Source: SZUA-100 sp965248135 (GTDB taxonomy: Bacteria > Pseudomonadota > Alphaproteobacteria > Rhizobiales > Rhizobiaceae). From it: a stretch of DNA of 64,000 bases. Within the stretch, counting starts at the first letter, position 1. Each line of letters opens with the position of its first letter. Both the position numbers and the translations under genes were made by a program. The notes beneath the pieces were generated by a model. The model saw only the letters and a list, made by a program, of their open reading frames with translations. It searched no databases and was not told the origin of the DNA. Shown in pieces: positions 37,178 through 46,319 of the stretch. The stretch spans positions 496,001-560,000 of the forward strand of contig CBDFIN010000011.1 of NCBI GenBank assembly GCA_965248135.1, written 5' to 3'.

Positions 37178-38515
37178 ATGGGCCATGGTACGAGCAAAAA
37201 ACCAGTGACAGCCGTTCCCGCCGAGGGACTTCAGGGCAACGTGCAGGTTCCCGGCGACAAATCAATTTCTCACCGGGCGCTGCTTTTTGGTGGCATCGCG
37301 CGGGGCAAAACACGTATCTCGGGTCTGCTTGAATCTGATGACGTGCTCAATACCGCCAGGGCGATCGCGGCACTTGGCGCAACGGTTTCGCGCAATGGCA
37401 ATGACTGGCTGGTAACCGGTGCAGGCAATGGCGTATTGCTTGAACCCGAAGCACCGCTCGATTTTGGCAATTCAGGCACCGGCGCCCGCCTGGCGATGGG
37501 TCTGGTCGCGCCCTATGATTTCGCCACAACTTTTTGCGGCGATGCTTCGCTTTCAGCCCGGCCGATGGGGCGCATTCTTGAACCCTTGCGGCAAATGGGT
37601 TTGCAGGTGATCGAAAGCGCAGAAGGTGACCGGCTGCCCCTGACTATCCGCGGCGCCCGCCATATGGCGCCGATCAGCTATCGGGTGCCGGTTCCTTCGG
37701 CCCAGGTTAAATCTGCAGTGCTGCTGGCGGGGTTAAGTATTGCCGGCGAAACAACGGTGATTGAACCGGTAATGACCCGCGACCATACCGAGCGGATGCT
37801 GGCCGGTTTTGGCGCCGATATTGATGTGACAACTGAAAGTGACGGCACACGCCATATCAGGCTAACCGGCCAGGGCGAACTGACGGCGCAGGAAATCATC
37901 GTGCCGGGCGACCCTTCTTCTGCCTCCTTCTTGATAGTGGCAGGTCTGCTTGTACCGGCTTCTGATATCACCGTTGAAAATGTGTTGCTCAACCCCACCC
38001 GCACCGGCCTGTTCTCCACCCTGCGCGAAATGGGTGCTGATCTTACCATTGATAATGAACGTGAAAGCGGCGGCGAACAGATTGGCGACATTCACGTGCG
38101 CACGAGTACTCTAAAAGGCGTTGAAGTGCCGGCGCACCGGGCACCCTCGATGATCGACGAATACCCGGTATTGGCGGTTGCCGCCAGCTTTGCCAAAGGC
38201 GAGACAGTGATGCGCGGACTGGCCGAATTACGGGTCAAGGAATGCGACCGGCTGGCGGTTACGGCTGCTGCAATGCGCCAAAATGGTGTTAGGTGTGTCG
38301 AGGGTGACGACTGGCTTGCGGTCAACGGCGAGGGTGTTGTGCCAGGTGGCGGCATAGTTGAAACGCACCTCGATCACCGCATCGCCATGAGCTTTTTGAT
38401 CATGGGCCTGGCCGCCCAAAAACCGGTTACCGTTGATGATAGTTCGATCATCGCCACCAGTTTTCCAGAATTTACCGGTTTGATGAGCGGGCTCGGGGCA
38501 AAGATTGGGCAGTAA
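37178..38515 (+). CDS. aroA: 3-phosphoshikimate 1-carboxyvinyltransferase (EPSP synthase, class II)
   Basis: Shikimate-pathway enzyme: joins PEP to shikimate-3-phosphate. 445 residues, closely patterned on the Agrobacterium CP4 enzyme: GDKSISHRALLFGGIARGKT, CGDASLSARPMGRILEPL, PSAQVKSAVLLAGL, MTRDHTERMLAGFGAD, PGDPSSASF, AHRAPSMIDEYPVLAVAA and LDHRIAMSFLIMGL. In CP4 the loop reads GNAATGCR; here it is GNSGTGAR, so the residue at the CP4 Ala100 position is Gly. In CP4 Ala100 to Gly restores glyphosate sensitivity, hence this enzyme is probably sensitive. Usually followed by cmk and rpsA in rhizobia; not here. Confidence 0.96.
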   Translation: MGHGTSKKPVTAVPAEGLQGNVQVPGDKSISHRALLFGGIARGKTRISGLLESDDVLNTARAIAALGATVSRNGNDWLVTGAGNGVLLEPEAPLDFGNSGTGARLAMGLVAPYDFATTFCGDASLSARPMGRILEPLRQMGLQVIESAEGDRLPLTIRGARHMAPISYRVPVPSAQVKSAVLLAGLSIAGETTVIEPVMTRDHTERMLAGFGADIDVTTESDGTRHIRLTGQGELTAQEIIVPGDPSSASFLIVAGLLVPASDITVENVLLNPTRTGLFSTLREMGADLTIDNERESGGEQIGDIHVRTSTLKGVEVPAHRAPSMIDEYPVLAVAASFAKGETVMRGLAELRVKECDRLAVTAAAMRQNGVRCVEGDDWLAVNGEGVVPGGGIVETHLDHRIAMSFLIMGLAAQKPVTVDDSSIIATSFPEFTGLMSGLGAKIGQ

Positions 38516-38841
38516 ACCCGGATTGGTTTTATGTAGCCAGAACAGCATTGCCGATGTTACGAGATTTCCGCTGGGATCAATCAAAATATCAAGAACAGCC
38601 TGCTGCGGGTGGTTGCCGGTTCCGGTCATTTTCTGATATCGACCCACCCGAAAGAGTGTGCTGCCATTATCGACGATCACATGGATCGGTACTCCGCGTC
38701 CTAGTGGTTCGATTCCAACATTTGCATCCCCCTGCAGCACCGTTATTTACAAATGTTGGGACAAAACCACCAGGGGTAGACCAAGGGAATATAATATCGA
38801 CTCAAACAATAACCCACACTACCGGCAACACGGAGAATAAA
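38516..38841. other. Gap between aroA and LysE gene
   Basis: 326 bp. Open frames run through it on both strands (a plus-strand frame from 38548 continuing into the LysE gene, and a minus-strand frame 38740 to about 38500), but neither has recognisable domains or a good ribosome-binding site. Probably leader sequence and possibly remnant DNA of a lost gene. Confidence 0.5.
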
Positions 38842-39435
38842 TTGGAATCATCGGGAACTTTCATCCTTGCAGCACTGGCATTAACCGGCAGTCCCGGGCC
38901 CAACACGCTCAGCCTGGCGGCGGTTGGAGCAGCCTTTGGCCGGCTTGGCGGGGTTCGCTATATGGCCGGGTTAAGTTTCGGCATGGCACTCGTGATCTTG
39001 ATTGTCGGTACGGGCATATCAGGTCTGTTGCTCGCCCTGCCCGGTGCCAAACCGGTGATAACACTAATGGCTGCAGCGTACTTTCTCTATCTCGCCTACA
39101 AAATTGCCACCGCGCCTCCATTGAACTCGAAAAGTCGGCCGGCAGGTAAGCCGAAATGGTATGAGGGCACATTTTTGTCGCTGGTCAATCCCAAAGCCTA
39201 TGCCGCAATGGCGGCGCTGTTTTCCAATTTTGTGCTAGTGGCGGGGGATCATCTGGCCGATGGTCTGGTCAAGGCGTTCGTATTGATGATGACAATCATT
39301 GTCGTCAACATTTGCTGGCTTGCTGTTGGTTCTGCCCTCACACAGCTGCTTCATCACGAGCGTTTGAGTCGGGCCATCAATATCGTTTTCGCGGTTGTGC
39401 TGATTATCTCTGTCTCCTTCACGGTCATGCTGTAG
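38842..39435 (+). CDS. LysE/RhtB-family amino-acid exporter
   Basis: 197 residues with about six membrane spans. The diagnostic N-terminal motif ALTGSPGPNTLSLAAVGAAFG and GYRYMAGLSFG-like segment (GVRYMAGLSFGMAL) are present, as is the loop LSLVNPKAYAAMAALFSNF. The likely start is TTG at 38842 with GGAGAA eight bases before; the frame extends further upstream without family features. Exports amino acids or derivatives; substrate not predictable. Confidence 0.9.
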   Translation: MESSGTFILAALALTGSPGPNTLSLAAVGAAFGRLGGVRYMAGLSFGMALVILIVGTGISGLLLALPGAKPVITLMAAAYFLYLAYKIATAPPLNSKSRPAGKPKWYEGTFLSLVNPKAYAAMAALFSNFVLVAGDHLADGLVKAFVLMMTIIVVNICWLAVGSALTQLLHHERLSRAINIVFAVVLIISVSFTVML

Positions 39436-39456
39436 CGCAGGCCCGCAGGCGAAAGC

Positions 39457-40623
39457 TCAGGCAACCGGCATTCTTGCCTCGATCATGCCGGAATACCAGC
39501 TTGAGCCATAGGGGATTGCCTCATCATCGAAATTAAATTTCGGGTGGTGGCACATGGCCGTATCGCCGTTGCCGAGGAATATGTAAGCGCCCGGTCGTTC
39601 TTCTAACATGTAACTGAAATCTTCCGACGGCATGATCGGATCAACATCTGTGTCCACTTCACCAGCGATGGATCGGGCGACTTCAGCGGCATAAACGGTG
39701 TTTTCGGGGTTATTTACGGTAACCGGATAACCCGCTTCCCACGTCAGTTGCGCACTTGCACCAAGCGCCAAAGCGGTGCCCATGGCAATCTCGTTAATGC
39801 GCTCTTGGGCAATCTTCCGATATTCTGCGTCCAGTGTGCGGACCGTCCCCCGCATACGGACCTGGTGGGCAATTATATTGCTCGCCTCGCTGTCGGTGAC
39901 AAATGTGCCGACCGTTACCACCACTCTTTTAAGTGGATCGACATTACGTGACACGACCGTTTGCAGTGACAGCAATATTTGTGCAGCCACCAGCGTCGTG
40001 TCCACCGCCTCATGCGGTGAGGCGGCATGGCCACCCTTGCCGGTGACCACAATGTCAAACCCGTCGGATGATGCTAACAAAGCGCCTGGCCTAATGGCGA
40101 ACTGGCCAACAGGCAATCCGGGCGTGTTATGCATACCGTAAATCTCTTCAATGCCAAACCGCTCCATCAACCCGTCTCGGCACATCTCCAGTCCACCACC
40201 GCCGCCCTCTTCGGCGGGCTGAAAAACAACCACTGCCGTGCCGTCAAAGGCCCGGGTTTCGGTAAGATATTTTGCCGCCCCCAACAGCATCGCCGTGTGT
40301 CCGTCGTGACCGCAGGCGTGCATCACTCCAGGAGTATTGGAAGCATAATCAAGCCCGGTGATTTCGTGAATGGGCAGCGCATCCATGTCGGCACGCAGGC
40401 CAATCACCTTGCCGCTGGCCGTAGTTTGCCCCTTGATCACCCCGACCACGCCGGTGCGCCCAATTCCCTCAACCACCTCATCGCAACCAAATGCACGCAA
40501 CAGCTCTGCCACCTTGGCGGCGGTGCGATGAACCTCAAACAACAATTCTGGATGAGTGTGAAAATCGCGCCGCCATTCGGTAATCTCCTGATGCAGGTCT
40601 GCATAACGATTTCTTATTGGCAT
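39457..40623 (-). CDS. M20-family amidohydrolase (hippurate hydrolase / IAA-amino-acid hydrolase type)
   Basis: 388 residues from the ATG at 40623 behind AAGGA; upstream extension to 40734 enters repeat DNA. Metal ligands of the M20D group: HTHPELLFEV, GLRADMDALPI, MHACGHDGHTAMLLGAAKYL, FQPAEEGGGGG, GMHNTPGLPVG, and the C-terminal MPSEDFSYML and HHPKFNFDD. The central lid domain begins ASSDGFDIVVTGKGGHAA. Cytoplasmic deacylase of N-acyl amino acids. It converges with the LysE exporter; amino-acid release next to an exporter is a plausible but unproven link. Confidence 0.92.
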   Translation of the reverse strand: MPIRNRYADLHQEITEWRRDFHTHPELLFEVHRTAAKVAELLRAFGCDEVVEGIGRTGVVGVIKGQTTASGKVIGLRADMDALPIHEITGLDYASNTPGVMHACGHDGHTAMLLGAAKYLTETRAFDGTAVVVFQPAEEGGGGGLEMCRDGLMERFGIEEIYGMHNTPGLPVGQFAIRPGALLASSDGFDIVVTGKGGHAASPHEAVDTTLVAAQILLSLQTVVSRNVDPLKRVVVTVGTFVTDSEASNIIAHQVRMRGTVRTLDAEYRKIAQERINEIAMGTALALGASAQLTWEAGYPVTVNNPENTVYAAEVARSIAGEVDTDVDPIMPSEDFSYMLEERPGAYIFLGNGDTAMCHHPKFNFDDEAIPYGSSWYSGMIEARMPVA

Positions 40624-40645
40624 TTGCGTATCCTTCCTGACGGTA

Positions 40646-40790
40646 TATAGCATGATTACCTTAAAGTGATCATGGCTCATCAGGAGCGCACAGCGACCGG
40701 CGCCTTTGCGCCGCCCCAGCGGAGGCCCGGGCAACGCCCGCCGTGAACGAAGAGAATACTGATCGAATCATTTTGAAGGTGTCCAGCTAT
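40646..40790 (+). repeat. Dispersed intergenic repeat, copy B
   Basis: TATAGCATGATTACCTTAAA at 40646 begins a stretch matching 15401-15511 over about 105 bp, with GCGCC/GGCGC palindromic blocks and AGGCCCGGGC. TTTTGAAGGTGTCC follows at 40771, whereas it precedes copy A. The gap 40624-41043 otherwise holds the fad operon operator. A frame of 115 codons starting at 40743 begins inside the repeat and is probably not a gene. Confidence 0.75.
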
Positions 40791-40962
40791 ATTGTTTCCT
40801 TGGGTCAAAGCTTGAAAGACCGCTATGCGCAAAGCAAGGTAATTGAGCAATTTTCCCCGCTTGGGGTGACTATTGCGCTTTGCCTGTCAGTCTTGTTGTT
40901 GGTTTGGACGATTTTGGCCTCAAAAAGGCGCAAAGACTGTCGCAATAAATTTTCAATTCACA

Positions 40963-40994
40963 AAATATTGACGTTTACGAAAACGTCAATATTT
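40963..40994. promoter_or_regulatory. 14-bp inverted-repeat operator of the beta-oxidation operon
   Basis: AAATATTGACGTTT (40963-40976) and AAACGTCAATATTT (40981-40994) are perfect inverted repeats separated by ACGA, 49 bp before the ATG of the first gene. The GACGTTTAC/AAACGTC core resembles sites described for MerR-type LiuR regulators of acyl-CoA and branched-chain amino-acid catabolism in proteobacteria. The regulator gene is not in the window. Confidence 0.75.
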
Positions 40995-41043
40995 GATAGT
41001 GTCATCACAACTCGAGAAATCATGCCCTTTTGGAGTGCCTTTC

Positions 41044-42822
41044 ATGCCCACCTATCATGCGCCCGTCGAAGACAGTCTTTTCATTCTTAACAACTTGCTT
41101 GGCCTTGAGCGCTATCACAATCTGCCTGGATTCGAGGAAGCCTCACCCGACATGATCGAGGCGATCATGGGTGAGGCAGCAAAATTTTCAGAAGAGATTT
41201 TGCAACCGCTGAACCGGGTCGGCGACCAGGAAGGTTGCACCCGTCACGACGACGGAAGTGTTACCACGCCCACCGGCTTCGACGAGGCTTATAAAGCCTA
41301 TTGCGATGCCGGTTGGGGCACTTTGCCGTTTGAACCGGAATTCGGTGGTCAGGGCCTGCCGGCGACCTTGGCCCAGGCGATTGCCGAATATGCCTCCAGC
41401 TCAAATATGTCATTTGCCATGTATCCGGGCCTTACCTCGGGCGCTGCAGCGACTTTGACCATCCATGGCACGCAAGAGCAAAAGGAAAAATACCTGCCCA
41501 ACATGATGGCCGGCAAATGGACCGGCACAATGAACCTGACGGAGCCCCATTGCGGCACTGATCTTGGGCTGTTGCGTACCAAGGCCGTGCCCAACGGCGA
41601 TGGTTCCTACAAGATTTCCGGCCAGAAGATTTTCATTTCCGCCGGCGAGCATGACCTTTCTGCAAACATTATCCATCTGGTGCTGGCGCGGATAGAAGGT
41701 GCGCCGGAGGGCACCAAGGGTATTTCGCTGTTCATCGTACCGCGCAATTGCATCAATGACGACGAGACGTCAGGTGATAATAATGGCGTTTCTTGCGGCT
41801 CGATTGAAGAGAAAATGGGCCTGCATGGCAATTCGACCTGTGTGATGAACTATGACGAGGCGCAGGGCTGGTTGCTCGGCAAGAAAAACAAGGGTCTGAA
41901 GGCGATGTTCACGATGATGAACGAGGCCAGGCTCGGCGTCGGCATGCAAGGGTTGGCGATTTCTGAAGTGGCCTATCAAAACGCTGTCGTTTACGCCAGG
42001 GAACGACTGCAGGGCCGTTCGATCTCCGGTGTCAAGGAGCCGGAAAAGAGTGCCGATCCGATTATCGTCCACCCCGATATCCGCCGTATCCTGATGACCA
42101 TTCGTGCCTTTAACGAGGCCTCAAGAGCGCTGATATTGTGGACTGCGCTAAAAGGCGACATTGCCCGCAAGGCCGAAAAGGGTGACGAAAAAGAGCTGGC
42201 GGAAGATTATATGGGATTGCTGACGCCAATCATCAAAGGGGTGATCACCGACAAGGGTTTTGACAATACGGTGATGGCGCAACAGGTCTATGGCGGCCAC
42301 GGCTATATCGCCGAATGGGGCATGGAACAGTTTGTCCGCGATGCCCGCATTGCGATGATCTATGAGGGCGCCAACGGGGTGCAGGCGCTCGATCTGGTTG
42401 GCCGCAAACTGCCGGCAAAGGGTGGTCGTGCGGTGCAGGCTTTCTTTAAGGAAATCGGAAAATTTCTGTCGGCCAACAAGGACGATGAAAAGATGGCACC
42501 CTATGCCAAGCCGCTGTCAAAGGGCCTCACTCACCTGCAAGAAGCGACCATGTGGCTTATGCAGAACGCCATGAAGAAACCGGACAATGCCGGTGCCGCC
42601 TCGACCGACTATATGCACCTGTTTGGCCTGGTGGCGATGGGTTATATGTGGGGGCTGATGGCCAAACAGGCGCTTGAACAGCCAGACGATGAATTTATGC
42701 AGCGCAAACTACTAACCGGCCAATTTTTCATGCAGCGCATCATGCCGGAAACAGCCGCTCATCTGGCCCGAATTTCCACCGGATGCGAAACAATGATGGC
42801 GCTCGAAGCGGAAGCGTTTTAA
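41044..42822 (+). CDS. Acyl-CoA dehydrogenase of the large (DmdC-like) group
   Basis: 592 residues from the ATG at 41044. FAD enzyme oxidising an acyl-CoA at C2-C3. Core: WTGTMNLTEPHCGTDLGLLRTKA (FAD/substrate loop), ISGQKIFISAGEHDL, NEARLGVGMQGLA, QVYGGHGYIAEWGMEQFVRDARIAMIYEGANGVQALDL with the catalytic Glu. The extra C-terminal domain of about 130 residues (ALEQPDDEFMQRKLLTGQFF) defines the group that includes methylmercaptopropionyl-CoA dehydrogenase DmdC, but most members act on ordinary acyl-CoA. First gene of the fad operon. Confidence 0.92.
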   Translation: MPTYHAPVEDSLFILNNLLGLERYHNLPGFEEASPDMIEAIMGEAAKFSEEILQPLNRVGDQEGCTRHDDGSVTTPTGFDEAYKAYCDAGWGTLPFEPEFGGQGLPATLAQAIAEYASSSNMSFAMYPGLTSGAAATLTIHGTQEQKEKYLPNMMAGKWTGTMNLTEPHCGTDLGLLRTKAVPNGDGSYKISGQKIFISAGEHDLSANIIHLVLARIEGAPEGTKGISLFIVPRNCINDDETSGDNNGVSCGSIEEKMGLHGNSTCVMNYDEAQGWLLGKKNKGLKAMFTMMNEARLGVGMQGLAISEVAYQNAVVYARERLQGRSISGVKEPEKSADPIIVHPDIRRILMTIRAFNEASRALILWTALKGDIARKAEKGDEKELAEDYMGLLTPIIKGVITDKGFDNTVMAQQVYGGHGYIAEWGMEQFVRDARIAMIYEGANGVQALDLVGRKLPAKGGRAVQAFFKEIGKFLSANKDDEKMAPYAKPLSKGLTHLQEATMWLMQNAMKKPDNAGAASTDYMHLFGLVAMGYMWGLMAKQALEQPDDEFMQRKLLTGQFFMQRIMPETAAHLARISTGCETMMALEAEAF

Positions 42823-42837
42823 GCATTAAGTTGCCGG

Positions 42838-42870
42838 TTGAGGTTCGCCGGTCAAGCCGGCGGACCTCAG
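42838..42870. terminator. Intergenic hairpin between the two acyl-CoA dehydrogenase genes
   Basis: GAGGT-CGCCGG and CCGGCG-ACCTC around a TCAAG loop form a strong imperfect stem of about 11 bp (42840-42868) in the 94-bp gap. There is no T-run, so it is more likely an RNA-stability or attenuating structure, of the same TCAAG-loop type as the hairpins in the repeats at 54311 and 58233. Confidence 0.5.
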
Positions 42871-42916
42871 GCCATGACATCGAACAAACGCAAAGGCCAC
42901 ATACAGGAATGAAAAC

Positions 42917-44086
42917 ATGACCCTGCCATCGGAAGTTCTCCAAACCGCGATACCTGAATGGCGCACCGGCGATGTCGCTATGCTTGAAGATATGGCCAAT
43001 CGGTATTTCACCGCAGAAGTGTTGCCCCATTATGATACCTGGGAAAAGAACGAGATTTCTGACCGCAGCGCCTGGGAACAGGCCGGCGAAGCGGGGCTTT
43101 TATGCGCCTCGGTGCCGGAGGAATATGGCGGCGCCGGCGGCACATTTGCCCATGAGGCGGTGATTATAGAGGCGATCGGCCATGTCGGGGTCGATGGCTT
43201 TGGCATTGGCCTGCATAATTCCATCGTCGCGCCCTATATTCTCAACCATGGTTCAGAAGAGCAAAAAAAGCGCTGGCTGCCGAGACTGGCAACCGGCGAA
43301 TTGATCGGCGCCATCGCCATGACCGAGCCGGGCGCCGGTTCCGACCTGCAAGGGATTAAAACCAGCGCCGTCAAGGACGGTAATCACTACCGTATCAACG
43401 GTTCCAAAACCTTTATCACCAACGGCCAGATGGCCAATTTAATCATCGTTGTGACCAAGACTGACCCGACCAAGGGCGCCAGGGGCACCTCGTTGATGGT
43501 GATTGAGACCGACGGGCTTGAGGGGTTCCGCCGGGGCCGCAATCTCGACAAGGTCGGCATGAAGGCCAATGATACCTCCGAGCTTTTCTTTGACGATATG
43601 CGCATTGCCACCGCCAATCTTCTGGGCACAGAAGAAGGCCTGGGTTTTATCCAGCTAATGCAGGAACTGCCGCAGGAACGACTGATGATAGCCAATCAGG
43701 CGATCAGCGCCATTGAACGGGCGCTGGCGCTGACCATCGATTATGTCAAGGAGCGCAAGGCTTTCGGCAAGGCGGTGATCGATTTTCAAAATACCCAGTT
43801 CAAGCTGGCGGAGTTAAAAACCGAAGCAACCATCGCCCGGGTATTTGTCGATGATTGTGTGACCCGCCATCTGAAAGGTGAACTTGACCAGACCACCGCT
43901 TCGATGGCCAAATACTGGACCTCCGATCTGCAATGCAAGGTGATGGATGAGTGTGTGCAATTGCATGGCGGCTATGGTTATATGAATGAATATCCGATTG
44001 CCCGAATGTTCCGTGACGCCCGGGTGCAACGCATTTATGGCGGCACCAACGAGATCATGAAATTGCTGATCGCGCGGAGCCTATAG
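42917..44086 (+). CDS. Acyl-CoA dehydrogenase (medium-length ACAD)
   Basis: 389 residues, three-domain ACAD: N-terminal helices, IGAIAMTEPGAGSDLQGIKT and FITNGQMANLIIVVTKTD in the beta domain, and a C-terminal helical domain with KAFGKAVIDFQNTQFKLAELKTE-type segment, MDECVQLHGGYGYMNEYP and the catalytic Glu in RIYGGTNEIMKLL. It resembles long-chain or general acyl-CoA dehydrogenases. Three bases separate its stop from the next ATG, so it is cotranscribed with the thioesterase. Confidence 0.94.
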   Translation: MTLPSEVLQTAIPEWRTGDVAMLEDMANRYFTAEVLPHYDTWEKNEISDRSAWEQAGEAGLLCASVPEEYGGAGGTFAHEAVIIEAIGHVGVDGFGIGLHNSIVAPYILNHGSEEQKKRWLPRLATGELIGAIAMTEPGAGSDLQGIKTSAVKDGNHYRINGSKTFITNGQMANLIIVVTKTDPTKGARGTSLMVIETDGLEGFRRGRNLDKVGMKANDTSELFFDDMRIATANLLGTEEGLGFIQLMQELPQERLMIANQAISAIERALALTIDYVKERKAFGKAVIDFQNTQFKLAELKTEATIARVFVDDCVTRHLKGELDQTTASMAKYWTSDLQCKVMDECVQLHGGYGYMNEYPIARMFRDARVQRIYGGTNEIMKLLIARSL

Positions 44087-44089
44087 GAA

Positions 44090-44536
44090 ATGACCAATCT
44101 TTCCTTCCCTCCCGATGCCGCACCACCTAGCGCGGTATTTCTCGGTATGGCGCTGATTGAGATCGACGCCAAGAAGGGGTTCGTGAAGGTTTCATTTGAG
44201 CCCAAGCCGGAATTGCTCAATTTCAATGGCGTCATCCAGGGCGGCTTTCTTGCCGCGATGATGGACGATACCATGGGTTTTAACGCTTTCATTCATCTTG
44301 GCATGAAAACCGGCATGGCCTCCATCGACCTTCATAGTCATTTCATGCGACCGGTACCGATGGGACAGATAATTGTCGAGGCGCAGGTCACCAAAACCGG
44401 AAAATCTATCGCGTTTATGGAGAGCAAGCTTTATGATTGTGAGGGAAGACTTGCCGCACGCTCGACCACCAGTGCGCGGCTTTTGCCCTTGTCAAAAGAT
44501 GTTCAAAAACCCAAATCAGACGGGAATTCAGGATAG
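44090..44536 (+). CDS. PaaI-family hotdog thioesterase
   Basis: 148 residues with a single hotdog fold: FNGVIQGGFLAAMMDDTMGFNAF contains the conserved Gly-Gly and the catalytic Asp on the long helix, followed by ASIDLHSHFMRPVPMG and IIVEAQVTKTGKSIAFMES. Hydrolyses acyl-CoA thioesters; in this operon it could release CoA from stalled intermediates. Starts directly after the upstream ACAD stop. Confidence 0.88.
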   Translation: MTNLSFPPDAAPPSAVFLGMALIEIDAKKGFVKVSFEPKPELLNFNGVIQGGFLAAMMDDTMGFNAFIHLGMKTGMASIDLHSHFMRPVPMGQIIVEAQVTKTGKSIAFMESKLYDCEGRLAARSTTSARLLPLSKDVQKPKSDGNSG

Positions 44537-44633
44537 AGTGTATTCACTGCCCGGCTTGTCGCATCGGATACAGGAATAACCATAATTGAGGGCGTGGCGT
44601 AATACGCCTCAAACCGAAATCCAAGGAGAAATC

Positions 44634-45842
44634 ATGTCTAACGCCTTTATTTACGACCACATGAGAACCCCGCGCGGGCGCGGCAAGAATGATGGTTCGC
44701 TACACGAAGTGCCGGCGGTTCGGCTGGCGGCGCATACGCTAAATTCGTTGCGTGACCGCAATGGCATTAACACCAAAACGGTTGATGACGTTATTCTCGG
44801 TTGTGTCGATCCGGTTGGCGAGGCCGGCAGCGACATCGCGCGCGCGGCAATTTTTGAAGCAGAATACGACAACAGCGTGCCTGGTATGCAGATCAACCGG
44901 TTTTGTGCCTCTGGACTTGATGCGGTCAATATGGCGGCCGGCAAAATCGAAAGCGGTGCTGATGATATTGTTATCGCCGGCGGGGTCGAATCAATGAGCC
45001 GGGTTGGTATCGGCGCTTCCGGTGGCGCCTGGCCGATGGACCCGAGCATCGCCATTCCCTCCTATTTCATGCCCCAGGGCATTTCCGCTGACCTTATTGC
45101 CACCAAATACGGCTTCTCCCGCGATGATGTGGACGCCTATGCGGTGGAAAGTCAGAAACGGTCTGCCCAATCCTGGCAAGACGGAAGGTTCGACAATTCG
45201 GTCGTGGCGGTGAAAGACATTAATGGATTGACCATTCTCGACAAGGACGAGCACATGCGCCCCGGCACCGACATGCAATCGCTTGCCTCGCTCAACCCGG
45301 CGTTTGTGATGATGGGCGAAATGGGCGGTTTCGACTATGTGGCCGTACAGGCTCACCCCGATGTCGAGGCCGTGCAGCATGTGCATCACGCCGGCAATTC
45401 CTCCGGCATTGTCGATGGCGCTGCTGCTGTGTTGATGGGCTCCAAAAAGGGCGGCAAGTCGCTTGGCCTTAAACCGCGGGCAAAAATCCGTGCATTCGCC
45501 AATATCGGCTCCGATCCGGCATTGATGCTAACCGGCCCGGTGGATGTGACCAAAAAACTGCTCAAGCGGTCAAAGATGAATATCGATGATATTGATCTGT
45601 TTGAATTGAACGAGGCTTTTGCCTCCGTCGTGTTGCGCTACATGCAGGCTTTTGACATCTCCCATGACAAGATCAACGTTAATGGCGGAGCAATTGCGAT
45701 GGGCCATCCGCTTGGCGCGACCGGCGCGATGATCCTTGGTACGGTTCTGGATGAGCTTGAGCGCCGCGATCTCAATACAGCATTGGTAACGCTTTGCATC
45801 GGTGCCGGCATGGGCACTGCTACGATCATCGAAAGGGCGTAA
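44634..45842 (+). CDS. fadA: Acetyl-CoA C-acyltransferase (thiolase)
   Basis: 402 residues from ATG 44634 behind AAGGAG. Catalytic residues: first Cys in INRFCASGLDAVNMAAG, His in GGAIAMGHPLGATGAMI, second Cys in LVTLCIGAGMGTATIIERA; NEAFASV is also conserved. Cleaves 3-ketoacyl-CoA with CoA to acetyl-CoA and a shortened acyl-CoA. It works with the FadB-type protein encoded two genes downstream. Confidence 0.93.
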   Translation: MSNAFIYDHMRTPRGRGKNDGSLHEVPAVRLAAHTLNSLRDRNGINTKTVDDVILGCVDPVGEAGSDIARAAIFEAEYDNSVPGMQINRFCASGLDAVNMAAGKIESGADDIVIAGGVESMSRVGIGASGGAWPMDPSIAIPSYFMPQGISADLIATKYGFSRDDVDAYAVESQKRSAQSWQDGRFDNSVVAVKDINGLTILDKDEHMRPGTDMQSLASLNPAFVMMGEMGGFDYVAVQAHPDVEAVQHVHHAGNSSGIVDGAAAVLMGSKKGGKSLGLKPRAKIRAFANIGSDPALMLTGPVDVTKKLLKRSKMNIDDIDLFELNEAFASVVLRYMQAFDISHDKINVNGGAIAMGHPLGATGAMILGTVLDELERRDLNTALVTLCIGAGMGTATIIERA

Positions 45843-45845
45843 TTG

Positions 45846-46307
45846 ATGCCCAAAATCGACCTGGAAAAGATGACATGGGAAACCGGTTCCGGTTATCCGC
45901 AACCGTTTCAGCAAATTTGCGAGGGTCGCGCTCGAAAGCGCCTGGGCGATGTCGTTGGCCTCGATCAGTTTGGCGTCAATTTGACCCGGCTTGCACCGGG
46001 ATCCGCCTCTGCCCTGCGCCACTGGCATGAGCGGGAAGACGAATTTGTCTTTGTCCTCGAGGGCGAAGTTGTGTTGGTCGAAGATGATGGTGAAACCCTG
46101 CTAAACCCGGGCGAGGCCGCCGGTTTCAAGGCTGGCGTTGCCAATGGCCATCACCTGATCAACCGCGGCGATGGTGACGCGGTTTATCTGGAGATCGGCA
46201 CACGTGCGCCAAAAGAACGGGCGCATTATCCCGACGATGATTTATTTGCAGAAAAGAGCCCCTCGGGTTTTCAATTTTTGCACAAAGATAAAGCACCTTA
46301 TCAATAG
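45846..46307 (+). CDS. Cupin-domain protein
   Basis: 153 residues with one cupin barrel: motif 1 ASALRHWHEREDEFVFVLEGEV keeps two His and a Glu for metal, and motif 2 reads PGEAAGFKAGVANGHHLINR. The gene starts 3 bp after the thiolase stop and ends 12 bp before fadB, so it is part of the operon. A role in beta-oxidation is not known; isomerase, sensor or metal-binding functions are all possible. Confidence 0.87.
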   Translation: MPKIDLEKMTWETGSGYPQPFQQICEGRARKRLGDVVGLDQFGVNLTRLAPGSASALRHWHEREDEFVFVLEGEVVLVEDDGETLLNPGEAAGFKAGVANGHHLINRGDGDAVYLEIGTRAPKERAHYPDDDLFAEKSPSGFQFLHKDKAPYQ

Positions 46308-46319
46308 GAACCAGTTTAT

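Noticed and set aside
38228..38740. Minus-strand frame antisense to the end of aroA and through the following gap
   Set aside because: More than half lies antisense to aroA. The remaining part has no recognised domain or ribosome-binding site.
40743..41090. Plus-strand frame of 115 codons with one hydrophobic stretch
   Set aside because: It starts inside a dispersed repeat, runs over the fad operator and overlaps the first acyl-CoA dehydrogenase gene; no family features.
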